From NCBI GenBank assembly GCA_007695035.1, contig REEO01000026.1, positions 1 to 64,000 of the forward strand: a DNA stretch of 64,000 nucleotides, written 5' to 3'. How positions within the stretch are numbered: the stretch's first letter is position 1; every line of letters begins with the position of its first letter. The stretch comes from Saprospirales bacterium. GTDB taxonomy: Bacteria; Bacteroidota; Bacteroidia; Chitinophagales; Saprospiraceae. The notes below the pieces were generated by a model. It saw only the letters and a program-made list of their open reading frames with translations. It was not told the origin of the DNA and did not search any database. Below are positions 41,656 to 50,027 of the stretch, one piece after another. The translations under genes were made by a program, and so were the position numbers.

Positions 41656-42711
41656 TCAATCGCTTGTAAAGATAGCAAAATATTTCTTCATAAGAGAATG
41701 AAGCGCAAATTTCGGCAGCATTTTACTACTTACTAACACACAACTCTCTTTTTTTACCTCTTTCAACTTTTTTACTCTAACGGAAAACACCTCCGCCTCA
41801 ATCTGCCTGTGGGTCAATTCATGCCTTATGCGTACCGGGTCAGCGGTTCCGGGCAACTTCAGATCAAAAATATCCCGCATCCATTTCGCCATTTCCCTCT
41901 TCCCTGAAAATGCAGGCAACTCATAAAGTCCTCCCCACACTCCTTCAGAGGGACGCCTGACCAGTAGCAGATTATGATGATCATGTAGGTGGCAGTAGGT
42001 GATTTTCCATTTCTTTTTATTCGGCAGGCGCGACCTAAGGGGCAGTTCTGCAATTAGATTTCCAAGGCGGGCCAAGCATTGATCGGATAGCGGACAACTG
42101 CTGCACAGTGGATTAGCCGGCTTACATACAGTAGCACCAAAGTCCATTATGGCCTGATTGTAGAGCGCGGGTTTTTTTTGACAGATGAGTCGATTTGCGA
42201 GTTTGGAGAAAACTATTTTTCCCTGTGAAGTATCAATGGGAACATCCAGGCCAAAAAAACGAGCTAGAACCCTGAATACATTGCCGTCCAGCACAGCATT
42301 GGGTTGACCGTAGGCAAAAGAGGTAATAGCTGCTGCAGTGTAGGGACCCACCCCGGGCAACTCCATCCACTCTTTCATGCTCTGTGGTGCATCTCCTTCA
42401 GCTCTCTCTGCAATTAGGCCGGCGGCCTTGTGCAGGTTGCGGGCCCTCCTGTAGTACCCCAAACCCTCCCAGTACTTGAGCACTTCATCTTCAACGGCCT
42501 CCGCCAATGAGTGGACATCGGGAAATCTTTTTACAAAGCGCTCGAAATAGGGCAACATTTGGTCCACCCTGGTTTGTTGCAACATTATTTCCGAAAGCCA
42601 AATGTGGTAGATGTTTTTGCTCTCCTTCCAGGGCATGGGGCGGTCTCCGGGTTCATACCATTCTATGAGCCTTTCGCGGAAGTAATTCTTCACATCAGTT
42701 TCCTTATTCAA
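41656..42711 (-). CDS. mutY: Adenine DNA glycosylase MutY
   Basis: A 351-residue base-excision repair enzyme removing adenine mispaired with 8-oxoguanine. Seen: SEIMLQQTRVDQMLPYF (HhH-GPD start), LPGVGPYTAAAI (helix-hairpin-helix), catalytic Asp in VLDGNVFRVLARFFG, and the [4Fe-4S] Cys set CKPANPLCSSCPLSDQC. A NUDIX-like C-terminal domain (about 215-345) recognises 8-oxoG. The gene start overlaps the SDR stop by 4 bp (ATGA). Confidence 0.96.
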   Translation of the reverse strand: MNKETDVKNYFRERLIEWYEPGDRPMPWKESKNIYHIWLSEIMLQQTRVDQMLPYFERFVKRFPDVHSLAEAVEDEVLKYWEGLGYYRRARNLHKAAGLIAERAEGDAPQSMKEWMELPGVGPYTAAAITSFAYGQPNAVLDGNVFRVLARFFGLDVPIDTSQGKIVFSKLANRLICQKKPALYNQAIMDFGATVCKPANPLCSSCPLSDQCLARLGNLIAELPLRSRLPNKKKWKITYCHLHDHHNLLLVRRPSEGVWGGLYELPAFSGKREMAKWMRDIFDLKLPGTADPVRIRHELTHRQIEAEVFSVRVKKLKEVKKESCVLVSSKMLPKFALHSLMKKYFAIFTSD

Positions 42712-43550
42712 AACCCGGTTTTATAACCCTTTTCTTCCAGAATTTTTTCACTGTAGTCCCAAAGCTTTTCTGCGGCCTCTCTGTCCTGTGCGACCTTTGA
42801 GGTCTTGGCAGGTTTCGACTTTTTAAAGTACCCGCCGCTGTGGTCTTCCAGACCTTCTTCTGTCGCTAGATAGACGGAAGTTTGCGCACCACTGGCCGGC
42901 GATATCATGAAAAATCCGAACAATTTGATGAGGAATCCCAGGAATCCTTTAATCGGATTGAAAAAATTGGTTCTAACCACTCCGGGATGCAAAGAATAGG
43001 AGGTAATTCCTTTTTCAACGTAGCGTCTCACCAGTTCTTTTGTGAAATAGATATTGCACAATTTACCATCTCCGTAGGCCTTCCAGGAGCCGTATTTTTC
43101 GGGTTTGGTCAATTGATCGAAATCCAAATTTCCCGATTTGTGCGCTTCGGAACTGACGTTGATTATTCTTGCGCCACAGGCTATTAATTTATCCATGATG
43201 GAGAGGGTCAGGGCAAAATGGCCGAGGTGGTTGACCGCAAAAGTCATCTCAATACCGTCTGCTGTCTCATCTTGTTTGGTAAAAATTCCACCGGCATTGT
43301 TGATGAGCACATCGATCTGGTCAAATTTTTCCCTGACATCCTCAGCGCATTTCCTAACGCTTTTCAGGTCGGCCAGATCGCACTCAATGAAATCCATTCC
43401 TTCGGGCAATTCCCCTTCTTTCTGCAGTTGCCTGCCTTTATCTGTATCTCGGACCAGACCGGTGACCTCGTGACCGGCTTTAGCCAGCATTGCGGCCGTG
43501 TGAATTCCGATTCCCGAAGTTGCCCCGGTGATAAGTGTTTTCGTTGACAT
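42708..43550 (-). CDS. Short-chain dehydrogenase/reductase (retinol-dehydrogenase-like)
   Basis: A 280-residue NAD(P)-dependent oxidoreductase: TGATSGIG (8-15) nucleotide loop, CDLADLKSV, NNAGGIF (87-93), VNVSSEAHKSGN and the active-site YGDGK (Tyr and Lys). The lysine-rich tail (YFKKSKPAKTSKVAQDRE) fits the eukaryote-like retinol dehydrogenase/WW-oxidoreductase group. It is the first gene of the SDR-mutY-ssb-gldE-gldD operon, overlapping mutY by 4 bp, though its biochemical link to these genes is unclear. Substrate unknown. Confidence 0.88.
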   Translation of the reverse strand: MSTKTLITGATSGIGIHTAAMLAKAGHEVTGLVRDTDKGRQLQKEGELPEGMDFIECDLADLKSVRKCAEDVREKFDQIDVLINNAGGIFTKQDETADGIEMTFAVNHLGHFALTLSIMDKLIACGARIINVSSEAHKSGNLDFDQLTKPEKYGSWKAYGDGKLCNIYFTKELVRRYVEKGITSYSLHPGVVRTNFFNPIKGFLGFLIKLFGFFMISPASGAQTSVYLATEEGLEDHSGGYFKKSKPAKTSKVAQDREAAEKLWDYSEKILEEKGYKTGF

Positions 43551-43825
43551 CTGCTGTGTTATTATTATTAAATCATGTCATTTAATCGACCCTGTCCTTT
43601 AGTGGTAGGCTCACTTATCAACACAAACGACATGCCCGGAAAATAGTTGACGAATCCTACGATCTGCTTTCAAAGACCAAACAACTCAATTATAATTTAA
43701 GGGCTGACATTAATTACGGGAGCTTTTTTTGAAAGATTGCACTAACATGGAATGACCAACACCATGCCTATGGCAGTGAAATGCATGAGCCGAAAAATCA
43801 TTGTGGATGCCAGACAGGGAGACAT

Positions 43826-43858
43826 AAAAAAAGCCCGGGCGAGCATTCACCTGGGCTT
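43826..43858 (-). terminator. Rho-independent terminator downstream of tRNA-Gln
   Basis: On the minus strand AAGCCCAGG ... CCCGGGCTT forms a stem followed by seven T residues (43832-43826). It starts six bases after the tRNA 3' end. Confidence 0.8.
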
Positions 43859-43863
43859 CGAGG

Positions 43864-43934
43864 CAGACCCACAAGGATTCGAACCTTGACTAGCGGCACC
43901 AAAAACCGATGTGCTACCGTTACACCATGGGTCT
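43864..43934 (-). tRNA. tRNA-Gln (anticodon UUG)
   Basis: 71 nt folding as a cloverleaf: acceptor AGACCCA/TGGGTCT, D arm GTGT/GCAC with AACGGTA loop, anticodon stem around loop TTTTGGT (anticodon TTG), T arm with GGTTCGAATCC, and discriminator G. CCA is not encoded. One anticodon-stem pair (position 27:43) is a T-C mismatch. hpt lies upstream on the same strand. Confidence 0.93.
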
Positions 43935-44103
43935 AAAACCGACGCAAAGATAAAACAAATTCCGTTAAGACAAATAACCGGGTAATTTTTTTCGGCCCAA
44001 TTAAAATCTCTTAAACTCAAGCGTTTTTTTGGTAAACGCATGGGATTGAACAAAATTATTGGAAGCAGGCGGCAGTTAACATCTGTAAATATGCCGGAGT
44101 GTT

Positions 44104-44646
44104 TCAAGAAATTTTAAGCTGGTAAATAGCTGGGAGATTGCGACCCAATCCATCGTAATCCAGGCCGAATCCCACTACAAATTCGTTACCGATTTCAAAT
44201 CCCTTCCACGCAATTGGGTATTCGTATCTAAAGGCGTGCGGTTTGAAGAGCAGGCTGGCAATTTTAATATCCGCAGCCCCGGCCTCCCTCAATTTATCAA
44301 TCAGAAAATTCATACTGGTTCCGCTGTCAATAATGTCCTCGAGGATCAAAACTTCCCGGTTTTCCAGTGACTTTTCCCATTTTTGGGTCATCAACACCTC
44401 ACCGGTGCTCTCCATGCCGCTGTAGGATTTTAGTCGTACAAAATCCATTTCCAGCGGATTGTCGATTGCTCGCACCAGATCAGACGCGAAAATCACCGCT
44501 CCGTGCATCACAGACAGCAATACAGGTTTTCTCATCTGGTAGTAAGCCGATATTTCACGGCCCATTGAATCAATACGGGCTGCAATTTCTTCCCTGCTTA
44601 GCAGTATTTCAAATTCCCTGTCGTGTACTTTAACCAGCTCGTTCAT
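44104..44646 (-). CDS. hpt: Hypoxanthine phosphoribosyltransferase
   Basis: A 180-residue purine-salvage enzyme joining hypoxanthine/guanine to PRPP. The PRPP-binding motif is VLILEDIIDSGTSMNFLI (about 100-117); also present are SVMHGAVIFASDLVRAI, MDFVRLKSYSGMES and KGFEIGNEFVVGFGLDYDG at the end. ATG at 44646 fits the family start. It precedes the tRNA on the same strand with 169 bp between. Confidence 0.95.
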   Translation of the reverse strand: MNELVKVHDREFEILLSREEIAARIDSMGREISAYYQMRKPVLLSVMHGAVIFASDLVRAIDNPLEMDFVRLKSYSGMESTGEVLMTQKWEKSLENREVLILEDIIDSGTSMNFLIDKLREAGAADIKIASLLFKPHAFRYEYPIAWKGFEIGNEFVVGFGLDYDGLGRNLPAIYQLKIS

Positions 44647-44910
44647 CGGTAGTTTTTTATTCCCCTTTCAGTTACTTCCAGCCGTATCAGCCCCGGATTT
44701 GATCAAAGTTTATGAGGCTGATAATTTTATCCAACCGCTCTGTTTTTGGCACGGTTTTTATGATGGTATTTATGAGCGCAAATGTATGAAAATGAGAACA
44801 AAACAGGTCGTTTTATTGTTGGAAATTAACAAGGAAGATAAATAATTTGGCGCATCAAAATTTGTGCGTCCTCTTGATAAAAATATTTTTTAACCAAAAA
44901 AAACAAAGAC

Positions 44911-45225
44911 ATGAACAATCCAGAAAAAGGAATTCTAGCATTTTTGGCAGGCCTTGCGACAGGCGCTATTTTAGGAATATTATTTGCACCCCGTTCGGGC
45001 GATGAGACCAGAAAAATGATAGGTGAAAAGGTAGATGAGTACTCCGATGACGCTAAAAAGAAGATGGATGAAATGGTGAAATCGGGCAAGGACGAACTGC
45101 TCAAGGCAAAGAAAAAGGCTATGAGCGCAGTCGAAAAAGCCACGGAAAATCTCAGGGAAACTGAGGAAAAACTCACTGACGAAGTGAAGGGCAAAGTGAA
45201 AGACACTGCCGAAAAAGTCAAATGA
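44911..45225 (+). CDS. YtxH-domain protein, first copy
   Basis: A 104-residue protein: one N-terminal transmembrane helix ending in the YtxH signature (GILAFLAGLATGAILGILFAP, then RSGDETRKMIGEKVDEY), followed by a long charged coiled coil (KKKMDEMVKSGKDELLKAKK). YtxH proteins are general-stress or envelope-linked; the molecular role is unknown. First gene of a plus-strand cluster with a holin-like protein, an unknown and a second YtxH gene. Confidence 0.88.
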   Translation: MNNPEKGILAFLAGLATGAILGILFAPRSGDETRKMIGEKVDEYSDDAKKKMDEMVKSGKDELLKAKKKAMSAVEKATENLRETEEKLTDEVKGKVKDTAEKVK

Positions 45226-45352
45226 TTCCAGCTTCCGCAAATTTAATCCCGGATCCTTTTCCATATCCGATGTATAGCATCAGGTTTTATGAAAATTTGC
45301 TGTACTGTCAGCGCGTAGAAAGTTATTCCGCTTGATTAATTAATAATGCAAA

Positions 45353-45715
45353 ATGGCTAAAGAAGACAATTCAAGGGTAGGGGATCTGGCGGAAAACCTC
45401 AAGCGCTATATCTCTGCAAGACTTGAAATTTTTAAGCTGAATGCGATTGCGTTCGGCACGAATACCATTTCGGGTTTTTTAAAATTCCTGGTAGTGGGAA
45501 CTCTTACTGTAGTAGGGTTTTTGTTTCTAGGATTAGCCCTTGCATTTTGGTTGGGAGAGCTGCTTGATCACACTTTTGCAGGCTTTTTGATAGTTGGAGG
45601 ATTCTTTCTGCTAATTACCATCGTGGTGGCCAAAATATGGAAATCCACCGTCAAGTCCAGAATTATGAAGTCGCTTTTAGAACTGATACCGGATGAGCAA
45701 GAAGAAGATCAATAA
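45353..45715 (+). CDS. Phage-holin-family/YqjE-like membrane protein
   Basis: A 120-residue protein with two hydrophobic hairpins (LKFLVVGTLTVVGFLFLGLALAFW and FAGFLIVGGFFLLITIVVAKIW), preceded by an amphipathic segment RVGDLAENLKRYISARLEIF. This is the pattern of the DUF1469/YqjE (phage holin superfamily III-like) proteins. In E. coli yqjE lies with yqjD/yqjK in an envelope/ribosome-anchoring cluster. Overlaps the next gene by 23 bp. Confidence 0.8.
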   Translation: MAKEDNSRVGDLAENLKRYISARLEIFKLNAIAFGTNTISGFLKFLVVGTLTVVGFLFLGLALAFWLGELLDHTFAGFLIVGGFFLLITIVVAKIWKSTVKSRIMKSLLELIPDEQEEDQ

Positions 45716-46124
45716 TTGGGATGAGTTGCAGAAAGCCAGGGCAGAAGCACGTCTGGATGCGGAGGTTTCTCTTGGCTATATCCGCAAGTCCGGTGGCAAA
45801 CTGAAGGAAAATGTAAATGACTTTGCAGGAATAGCTAAATTAATCCGATCTCTCGGCTCCTTTTCCCGCTCCCGGAAATCTTCAGAAAGAGGATCATCAG
45901 CTAGTGAATCCGGGACGGGAGGACAACATTTAGTTTTTATGGTTCTTCATCAATTGAGCAGAAAAGAACCCAATTGGCGACCTGTTATCTTTACCATCCT
46001 CATCTGGCTTTTGCAGTCGGGATACCTGGCCCAGGTCGCAAGCATGAAAAAATCTGATGTTTACCGCCTTCTGCTCAAGGTAGTGCGAAGTCTCAGAAAA
46101 AAACTGAACCCGGAAAAACACTAG
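45693..46124 (+). CDS. Unknown protein of the YtxH cluster (YqjK-like position)
   Basis: A 143-residue protein starting 23 bp before the end of the YqjE-like gene. N-terminal region is charged and helical (NNWDELQKARAEARLDAEVS), a Ser/Gly-rich linker follows (SSERGSSASESGTGG), and a hydrophobic segment near 99-116 (VIFTILIWLLQSGYLAQV) precedes a basic tail. I do not recognise a family; position and shape recall YqjK-type proteins. The gene order suggests a role with its neighbours at the envelope. Confidence 0.7.
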   Translation: MSKKKINNWDELQKARAEARLDAEVSLGYIRKSGGKLKENVNDFAGIAKLIRSLGSFSRSRKSSERGSSASESGTGGQHLVFMVLHQLSRKEPNWRPVIFTILIWLLQSGYLAQVASMKKSDVYRLLLKVVRSLRKKLNPEKH

Positions 46125-46165
46125 CAGAAATTTTAAGAAATACAGAATTATAAAAGATCATAATT

Positions 46166-46390
46166 ATGTCGGATAAAAACTCCAATACATGGATTTGGGC
46201 ACTGACCGGCCTCGGAGTGGGACTGGCAGCAGCCCTATTAATAACCCCGGAAAAAGGAGAGGTGATGCGCGAGCGACTCAAGAAAAAAGCCGGGGAAAAA
46301 TTAGATGGCCTCCTGGAATCAGTTGAAGAATCTCTCGAAGAGGCGCTAGATAATGCCCTGAAAAGTGAGAAGCATGAAGCTACAAATTAG
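46166..46390 (+). CDS. YtxH-domain protein, second copy
   Basis: A 74-residue protein with a membrane helix and YtxH-like start (WIWALTGLGVGLAAALLITP, EKGEVMRERLKKKAGEKLDG) and an acidic helical tail (ESVEESLEEALDNALKSEKH). Same design as the gene at 44911, though shorter. Ends the cluster; a 434-bp gap follows. Confidence 0.82.
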   Translation: MSDKNSNTWIWALTGLGVGLAAALLITPEKGEVMRERLKKKAGEKLDGLLESVEESLEEALDNALKSEKHEATN

Positions 46391-46777
46391 TAAGGGATGA
46401 TGACTCGAAAGAGTTTTGAGTTGTTTGGCGTAGATCCTTCATTTACAGGTTGATATCAATTATTTTTGAGTTGCATGTTTGGAGGGATTTATTTTTGACA
46501 CAAACAGTCTTGAAGTGCCCCTTTGTGTCTCTGCTTGCTCCCAATCCTTCTTTGTCTGAATCACGGATTATTACAGATTAAAGGGATTTCACGGATTTTT
46601 TGGAGGAAGCAGCCTCGAAGTTAACACCTCTGCACCTTACATTGCGGCTTTGCCCCCCCCACATAAGACTTGGGGTCTGGTAACGCTATGGGAGAGATAC
46701 CAATTCCAAAACATAGAACCATGCCAAAATTCCAATTCCCTATCGAAATGCGGATATTCTCGCCTCCAAACCCCCAT
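46391..46777. other. Intergenic region with a dispersed-repeat-like segment
   Basis: The segment 46555-46598 reads as near-repeats of CACGGATT (exact at 46562-46569 and 46590-46597, with TACAGATT between), a motif I recall from intergenic repeats in Bacteroidota. Also present is a run of eight C (near 46653-46660). No coding sequence supported. Confidence 0.35.
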
Positions 46778-46804
46778 AATTCATAATTCGTAATTCGTAA
46801 TTGA
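46778..46804. repeat. Short tandem repeat overlapping a promoter
   Basis: Units of the type (A)TAATTC(G) occur about four times (ATAATTC, ATAATTCG, TAATTCG, TAATTG), just before the -7 element at 46809-46816. The -33 region of the S9 peptidase promoter falls within it. Confidence 0.5.
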
Positions 46805-46808
46805 ATAC

Positions 46809-46816
46809 TATATTTG
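46809..46816 (+). promoter_or_regulatory. -7 promoter element of the S9 peptidase gene
   Basis: TATATTTG, a full match to TANNTTTG. The first ATG is only eight bases downstream; a second in-frame ATG lies 38 bases downstream. Confidence 0.5.
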
Positions 46817-46824
46817 TATAAAAA

Positions 46825-48807
46825 ATGGCGCACACCTATTGGATTGGAGTTTCGATGGCAGGATCCGGGGACACACAGCCCCCATTGATCCACCGGGATG
46901 ACTTTTTTGAAGACCCGGACATCTCTGGAGCACAGCTTTCTCCCGATGGCATGTACATCTCCTTTTTGCGGCCCTACAATGGAACCCGCAACATCTACCT
47001 GAAAAAAATCGATCAGCCATTTTCCGAAGCCTGGCCTGTGACCATTCAGGACAAGCGACCTATTGGGGGATATTTTTGGAGCAGAGATGGGAAATATATC
47101 CTCTATGTGATTGACAAGGACGGCGACGAAAATTTCAACATCTACGCACTGAAACCCGGTCAAAGCGATAAAGGGCAGGTTCCGGAATCCAAAAACCTGA
47201 CAGAACTGGAGGGAATCAGGGTGCTAATTTACTACCTGTGTCGCGAAGATGAAGACCTAATGTACCTGGGCATTAATGACCGGGACCCTGCATGGCACGA
47301 CCTGTACTCATTAAAAATATCCACCGGCAAATTAACTCTCCTCAAAGAAAATCAAGAGCGATATGTCAACTGGATATTCGACTGGAAAGACCATTTGAGA
47401 ATGGCAGTGAAAAACCGGGAGGACGGCACAAGTGAGCTTTGGAAAGTCGAAGGAGACCACCAGAAAAAACTATTGGAATGGTCTGTACTCGAATCGGTCA
47501 ATCCCCTGTTTTTTGACTCTGAAAATCGCAAACTCTACCTCGTATCCAATCGTGGGGATGAGATCGATATTTCAGGTTTGTACCTGTTGGACCCGAACTC
47601 CGGGGAAATAGAATTCGTGGAAAAAGACCCTGGGAATAGGGTTGATTTTGGGGGATTAAAGGTATCGGAAAAAAAGAAGGCAATCCTATGTACTGCCTAC
47701 ACCTATGACCGCACCCGCCGGCATTTTAAAGACCGGGATTTTGAGGCTCTATACAAAAAAGTAAAGTCAGAAGCTGGAGACAAAGAAGTGAGTTTCTTTA
47801 GCCCCACAAAGGAGGAAGACCTGTGGTTGGTGCAGCTGAGTTCAGACCGGCAGCCCGGCGAGGTATTTCTCTGCGATGCCGGCAGTGGAGAACTTATTTT
47901 TCAATACAGCCTGCGGCCCAAATTAAAAGAGGAACAGCTGTCCGGAGTACAACACATCACCTATCCCTCCTCCGATGGATTGGAAATACCTGCCTATCTG
48001 ACTCTCCCGCAGGGTTTTGGAAAAGAAAACCTGCCACTGGTAGTCATGCCCCACGGAGGCCCCTGGGTGAGGGACTTTTGGGGATATGACGGCTACACGC
48101 AATTTTTGGCCAACAGAGGCTATGCTGTATTGCGACCGAATTTCAGAATAAGCACTGGTTTTGGAAAAAAATTCCTCAATGCGGGCAACCGCGAGTGGGG
48201 CGACAAAATGCAGGACGACCTCACATGGGGCGTAAAATACCTGGTGGATAAAGGAATTGCAGACCCTTCACGAATCGGTATTTTCGGTGGTTCATACGGG
48301 GGATACGCAGCATTGGCAGGTCTCGCCTTTACCCCCGACCTTTACGCCTGCGGAGTGTCCTTTGTCGGTCCCTCCAATCTCATCACCCTGCTCAATTCCA
48401 TTCCACCCTATTGGGAAGCGGGAAGAAAGATGTTTCACCTGAGAATGGGTGACCCTACCACAGAGGAAGGTAAGGCCCAATTGGAAAGACAATCTCCACT
48501 ACATTCGGCCCATAAAATTAAAGCCCCACTTATGGTGGTTCAGGGACAAAACGATCCCCGGGTAAAAAAAGCCGAGTCGGACCAAATTGTAATTGCCTTG
48601 CGCGACAGGGGATTTCCTGTAACTTATCTAAACGCGGAGGACGAGGGCCACGGCTTTGCGCGACCTGAAAATCGCATGGCTTTTATCGCTGTGCTGGAAG
48701 AATTTTTAGCAAAATACCTGAAAGCCAGATACCAGGAAGAACGCTCCGGTCCTCTTGATGAGAAAATCAAGCAAATGACCGTGGATATCAAAAAACTGGA
48801 GCTGTAG
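46825..48807 (+). CDS. S9 family peptidase (prolyl oligopeptidase/acylaminoacyl peptidase type)
   Basis: A 660-residue serine peptidase. The N-terminal half is a beta-propeller (repeats such as DGMYISFLRPY and RDGKYILYVIDKDGDEN). The C-terminal alpha/beta hydrolase domain has the nucleophile Ser in FGGSYGGYAA, Asp in QGQNDPRV and His in DEGHGF. Most Bacteroidota relatives carry a signal peptide; this one has none, so it may act in the cytosol. The start could be the ATG at 46825 or the one at 46855 (MAGSGDTQPP); promoter spacing allows either. Confidence 0.9.
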   Translation: MAHTYWIGVSMAGSGDTQPPLIHRDDFFEDPDISGAQLSPDGMYISFLRPYNGTRNIYLKKIDQPFSEAWPVTIQDKRPIGGYFWSRDGKYILYVIDKDGDENFNIYALKPGQSDKGQVPESKNLTELEGIRVLIYYLCREDEDLMYLGINDRDPAWHDLYSLKISTGKLTLLKENQERYVNWIFDWKDHLRMAVKNREDGTSELWKVEGDHQKKLLEWSVLESVNPLFFDSENRKLYLVSNRGDEIDISGLYLLDPNSGEIEFVEKDPGNRVDFGGLKVSEKKKAILCTAYTYDRTRRHFKDRDFEALYKKVKSEAGDKEVSFFSPTKEEDLWLVQLSSDRQPGEVFLCDAGSGELIFQYSLRPKLKEEQLSGVQHITYPSSDGLEIPAYLTLPQGFGKENLPLVVMPHGGPWVRDFWGYDGYTQFLANRGYAVLRPNFRISTGFGKKFLNAGNREWGDKMQDDLTWGVKYLVDKGIADPSRIGIFGGSYGGYAALAGLAFTPDLYACGVSFVGPSNLITLLNSIPPYWEAGRKMFHLRMGDPTTEEGKAQLERQSPLHSAHKIKAPLMVVQGQNDPRVKKAESDQIVIALRDRGFPVTYLNAEDEGHGFARPENRMAFIAVLEEFLAKYLKARYQEERSGPLDEKIKQMTVDIKKLEL

Positions 48808-48830
48808 TTAATTGCCCGTACGCAATTTCT

Positions 48831-49550
48831 TTAATCCATTTCCGAGGCAAGTTGGAAACCTATATAAATTCCAAACAAGCCCCCTACAAGGGAGAAAAAT
48901 AAGAAGTACAGCAGGTAGTATAACAATCCTAAACCAATCGCTTTCCAGCGGGATAACTGATAGAATTGACCGGAGGCAAATATCCAATAAAAAACAGTTA
49001 TTATCATGGTCAGGAATTGGATAACATCCGGTGAAATTCCTACATTCCAAAGAAAAGCCAACAGAGTAGAAATTAGAATAATATGTCCAAAGGAGTACAG
49101 CCCAAACCAAATATGGCTCTTAAAACCAGCTTTCCGACCTCTGTAAATTAACCATATCAAGGCGAGAGAAAAGGGAAGGATCACCAGTTTCTGCCCTATT
49201 TCTGACATTATAAAAGTGAGAAAACCTCCAAATTGCTCCACTATTCTGCTCACCTGGTCTTCTTCCAGGCTTTCGTCTCCACCAAAAGCCTCTGAAATCC
49301 GAGCCATCTGGACCTCAAAAACCCGGTCTAAAAAACCGGTTAGGGAGAGTACAAAAAATTGAATTGTGAGCAGAGCGAAAAAGTAGATTACTGGTGATAA
49401 AAACCGGTTTTCTCCTTTGAGGTGATTCGATATAACAATACCCGGTCGAAAAGTCAAGCCCTTCAAAGTGTTGAGCACCTTGTTGCCTTCCAGACCCGTA
49501 AACTCTTCGGCCAATTCCCGAAACTCCCCCGATGACTTTTTCTCTTCCAT
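48831..49550 (-). CDS. DUF3667-like membrane protein
   Basis: A 239-residue integral membrane protein. After a hydrophilic start, a short stretch VLNTLKGLTFRPGIVISNHLKGE resembles the TF-x-x-L-x-x-PG-x-x-I region of DUF3667 proteins; at 10-15 residue blocks this reads TLKGLTFRPG and ISNHLKGENRF. About five hydrophobic helices follow (YFFALLTIQFFVLSLTGFL, ILPFSLALIWLIY, IILISTLLAFLW, LTMIITVFYWIF, LLYYLLYFLFFSLVGGLF). It lacks the N-terminal Cys zinc ribbon of many members. Function unknown. A predicted GldE-unrelated gene, convergent with S9 peptidase (23-bp gap). Confidence 0.65.
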   Translation of the reverse strand: MEEKKSSGEFRELAEEFTGLEGNKVLNTLKGLTFRPGIVISNHLKGENRFLSPVIYFFALLTIQFFVLSLTGFLDRVFEVQMARISEAFGGDESLEEDQVSRIVEQFGGFLTFIMSEIGQKLVILPFSLALIWLIYRGRKAGFKSHIWFGLYSFGHIILISTLLAFLWNVGISPDVIQFLTMIITVFYWIFASGQFYQLSRWKAIGLGLLYYLLYFLFFSLVGGLFGIYIGFQLASEMD

Positions 49551-49663
49551 TGAACTCCTGATTCCTTTAAAAACAAATATAGCATTTATATGGAACTGAG
49601 AATAAGAGTTCGCTGCAAGAGGTTTGCTTGATTGGGTAAAAGGGTATCACCCTACTAAAATTA

Positions 49664-49851
49664 TCAATGAGTCCACTCCGAAAACCCTTTTGTGCATGAA
49701 AATGAGCAAAAAATTCAAGATCGAGGAAGAAGTGAAAACATTCCGGAGGCGTAGCCATAGCTACGTTGAGGAAAGATTTTTTAAGCTGACGAAGATATTG
49801 GATTTTGCAGCCATTTGTAATAAAAAGAGGTTTTCGGAGTGGACTCATCAA
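49664..49851. mobile_element. MITE-like element with 19-bp terminal inverted repeats and TCAA target duplication
   Basis: Perfect 19-bp inverted repeats TGAGTCCACTCCGAAAACC (49668-49686) and its complement (49829-49847) bound a 180-bp element. The bases TCAA directly outside on both sides (49664-49667, 49848-49851) look like a 4-bp target-site duplication. Inside, CGTAGC-cata-GCTACG with further flanking pairs (TTCC/GGAA) makes a strong hairpin. No transposase is encoded, so it would depend on an enzyme elsewhere in the genome. An open frame across it is probably fortuitous. Confidence 0.75.
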
Positions 49852-49933
49852 TATTATTTTGCCGGTCACAATAGTCAAATCCTTAATTCCTAAATTCACA
49901 TCATACAGTCGAAGATTAGGTTGTAGGTCAGTG

Positions 49934-49964
49934 AAAAAGACGGGCTGCCACATATGACAGCCCG
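49934..49964 (-). terminator. Rho-independent terminator of the copper-receptor gene
   Basis: Stem CGGGCTG (49941-49947) / CAGCCCG (49958-49964), followed on the minus strand by TCTTTTT (49940-49934). It lies 64 bp after the stop codon of the TonB receptor. Confidence 0.75.
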
Positions 49965-50027
49965 AATTAATGCTGATTTAAAATATCCCCGGGGTCAACC
50001 AGAGACTTAGATTAAAACTAAAGCGCT

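Noticed and set aside
43847-44107. Minus-strand frame overlapping tRNA-Gln
   Set aside because: It runs through the tRNA gene, which is certain from its cloverleaf.
49624-49893. Plus-strand frame across the MITE-like element
   Set aside because: It begins outside the element and runs through the inverted repeats; likely fortuitous.
49567-49953. Minus-strand frame of 128 codons across the same element
   Set aside because: Covers the MITE-like element and the neighbouring terminator region; no coding features.
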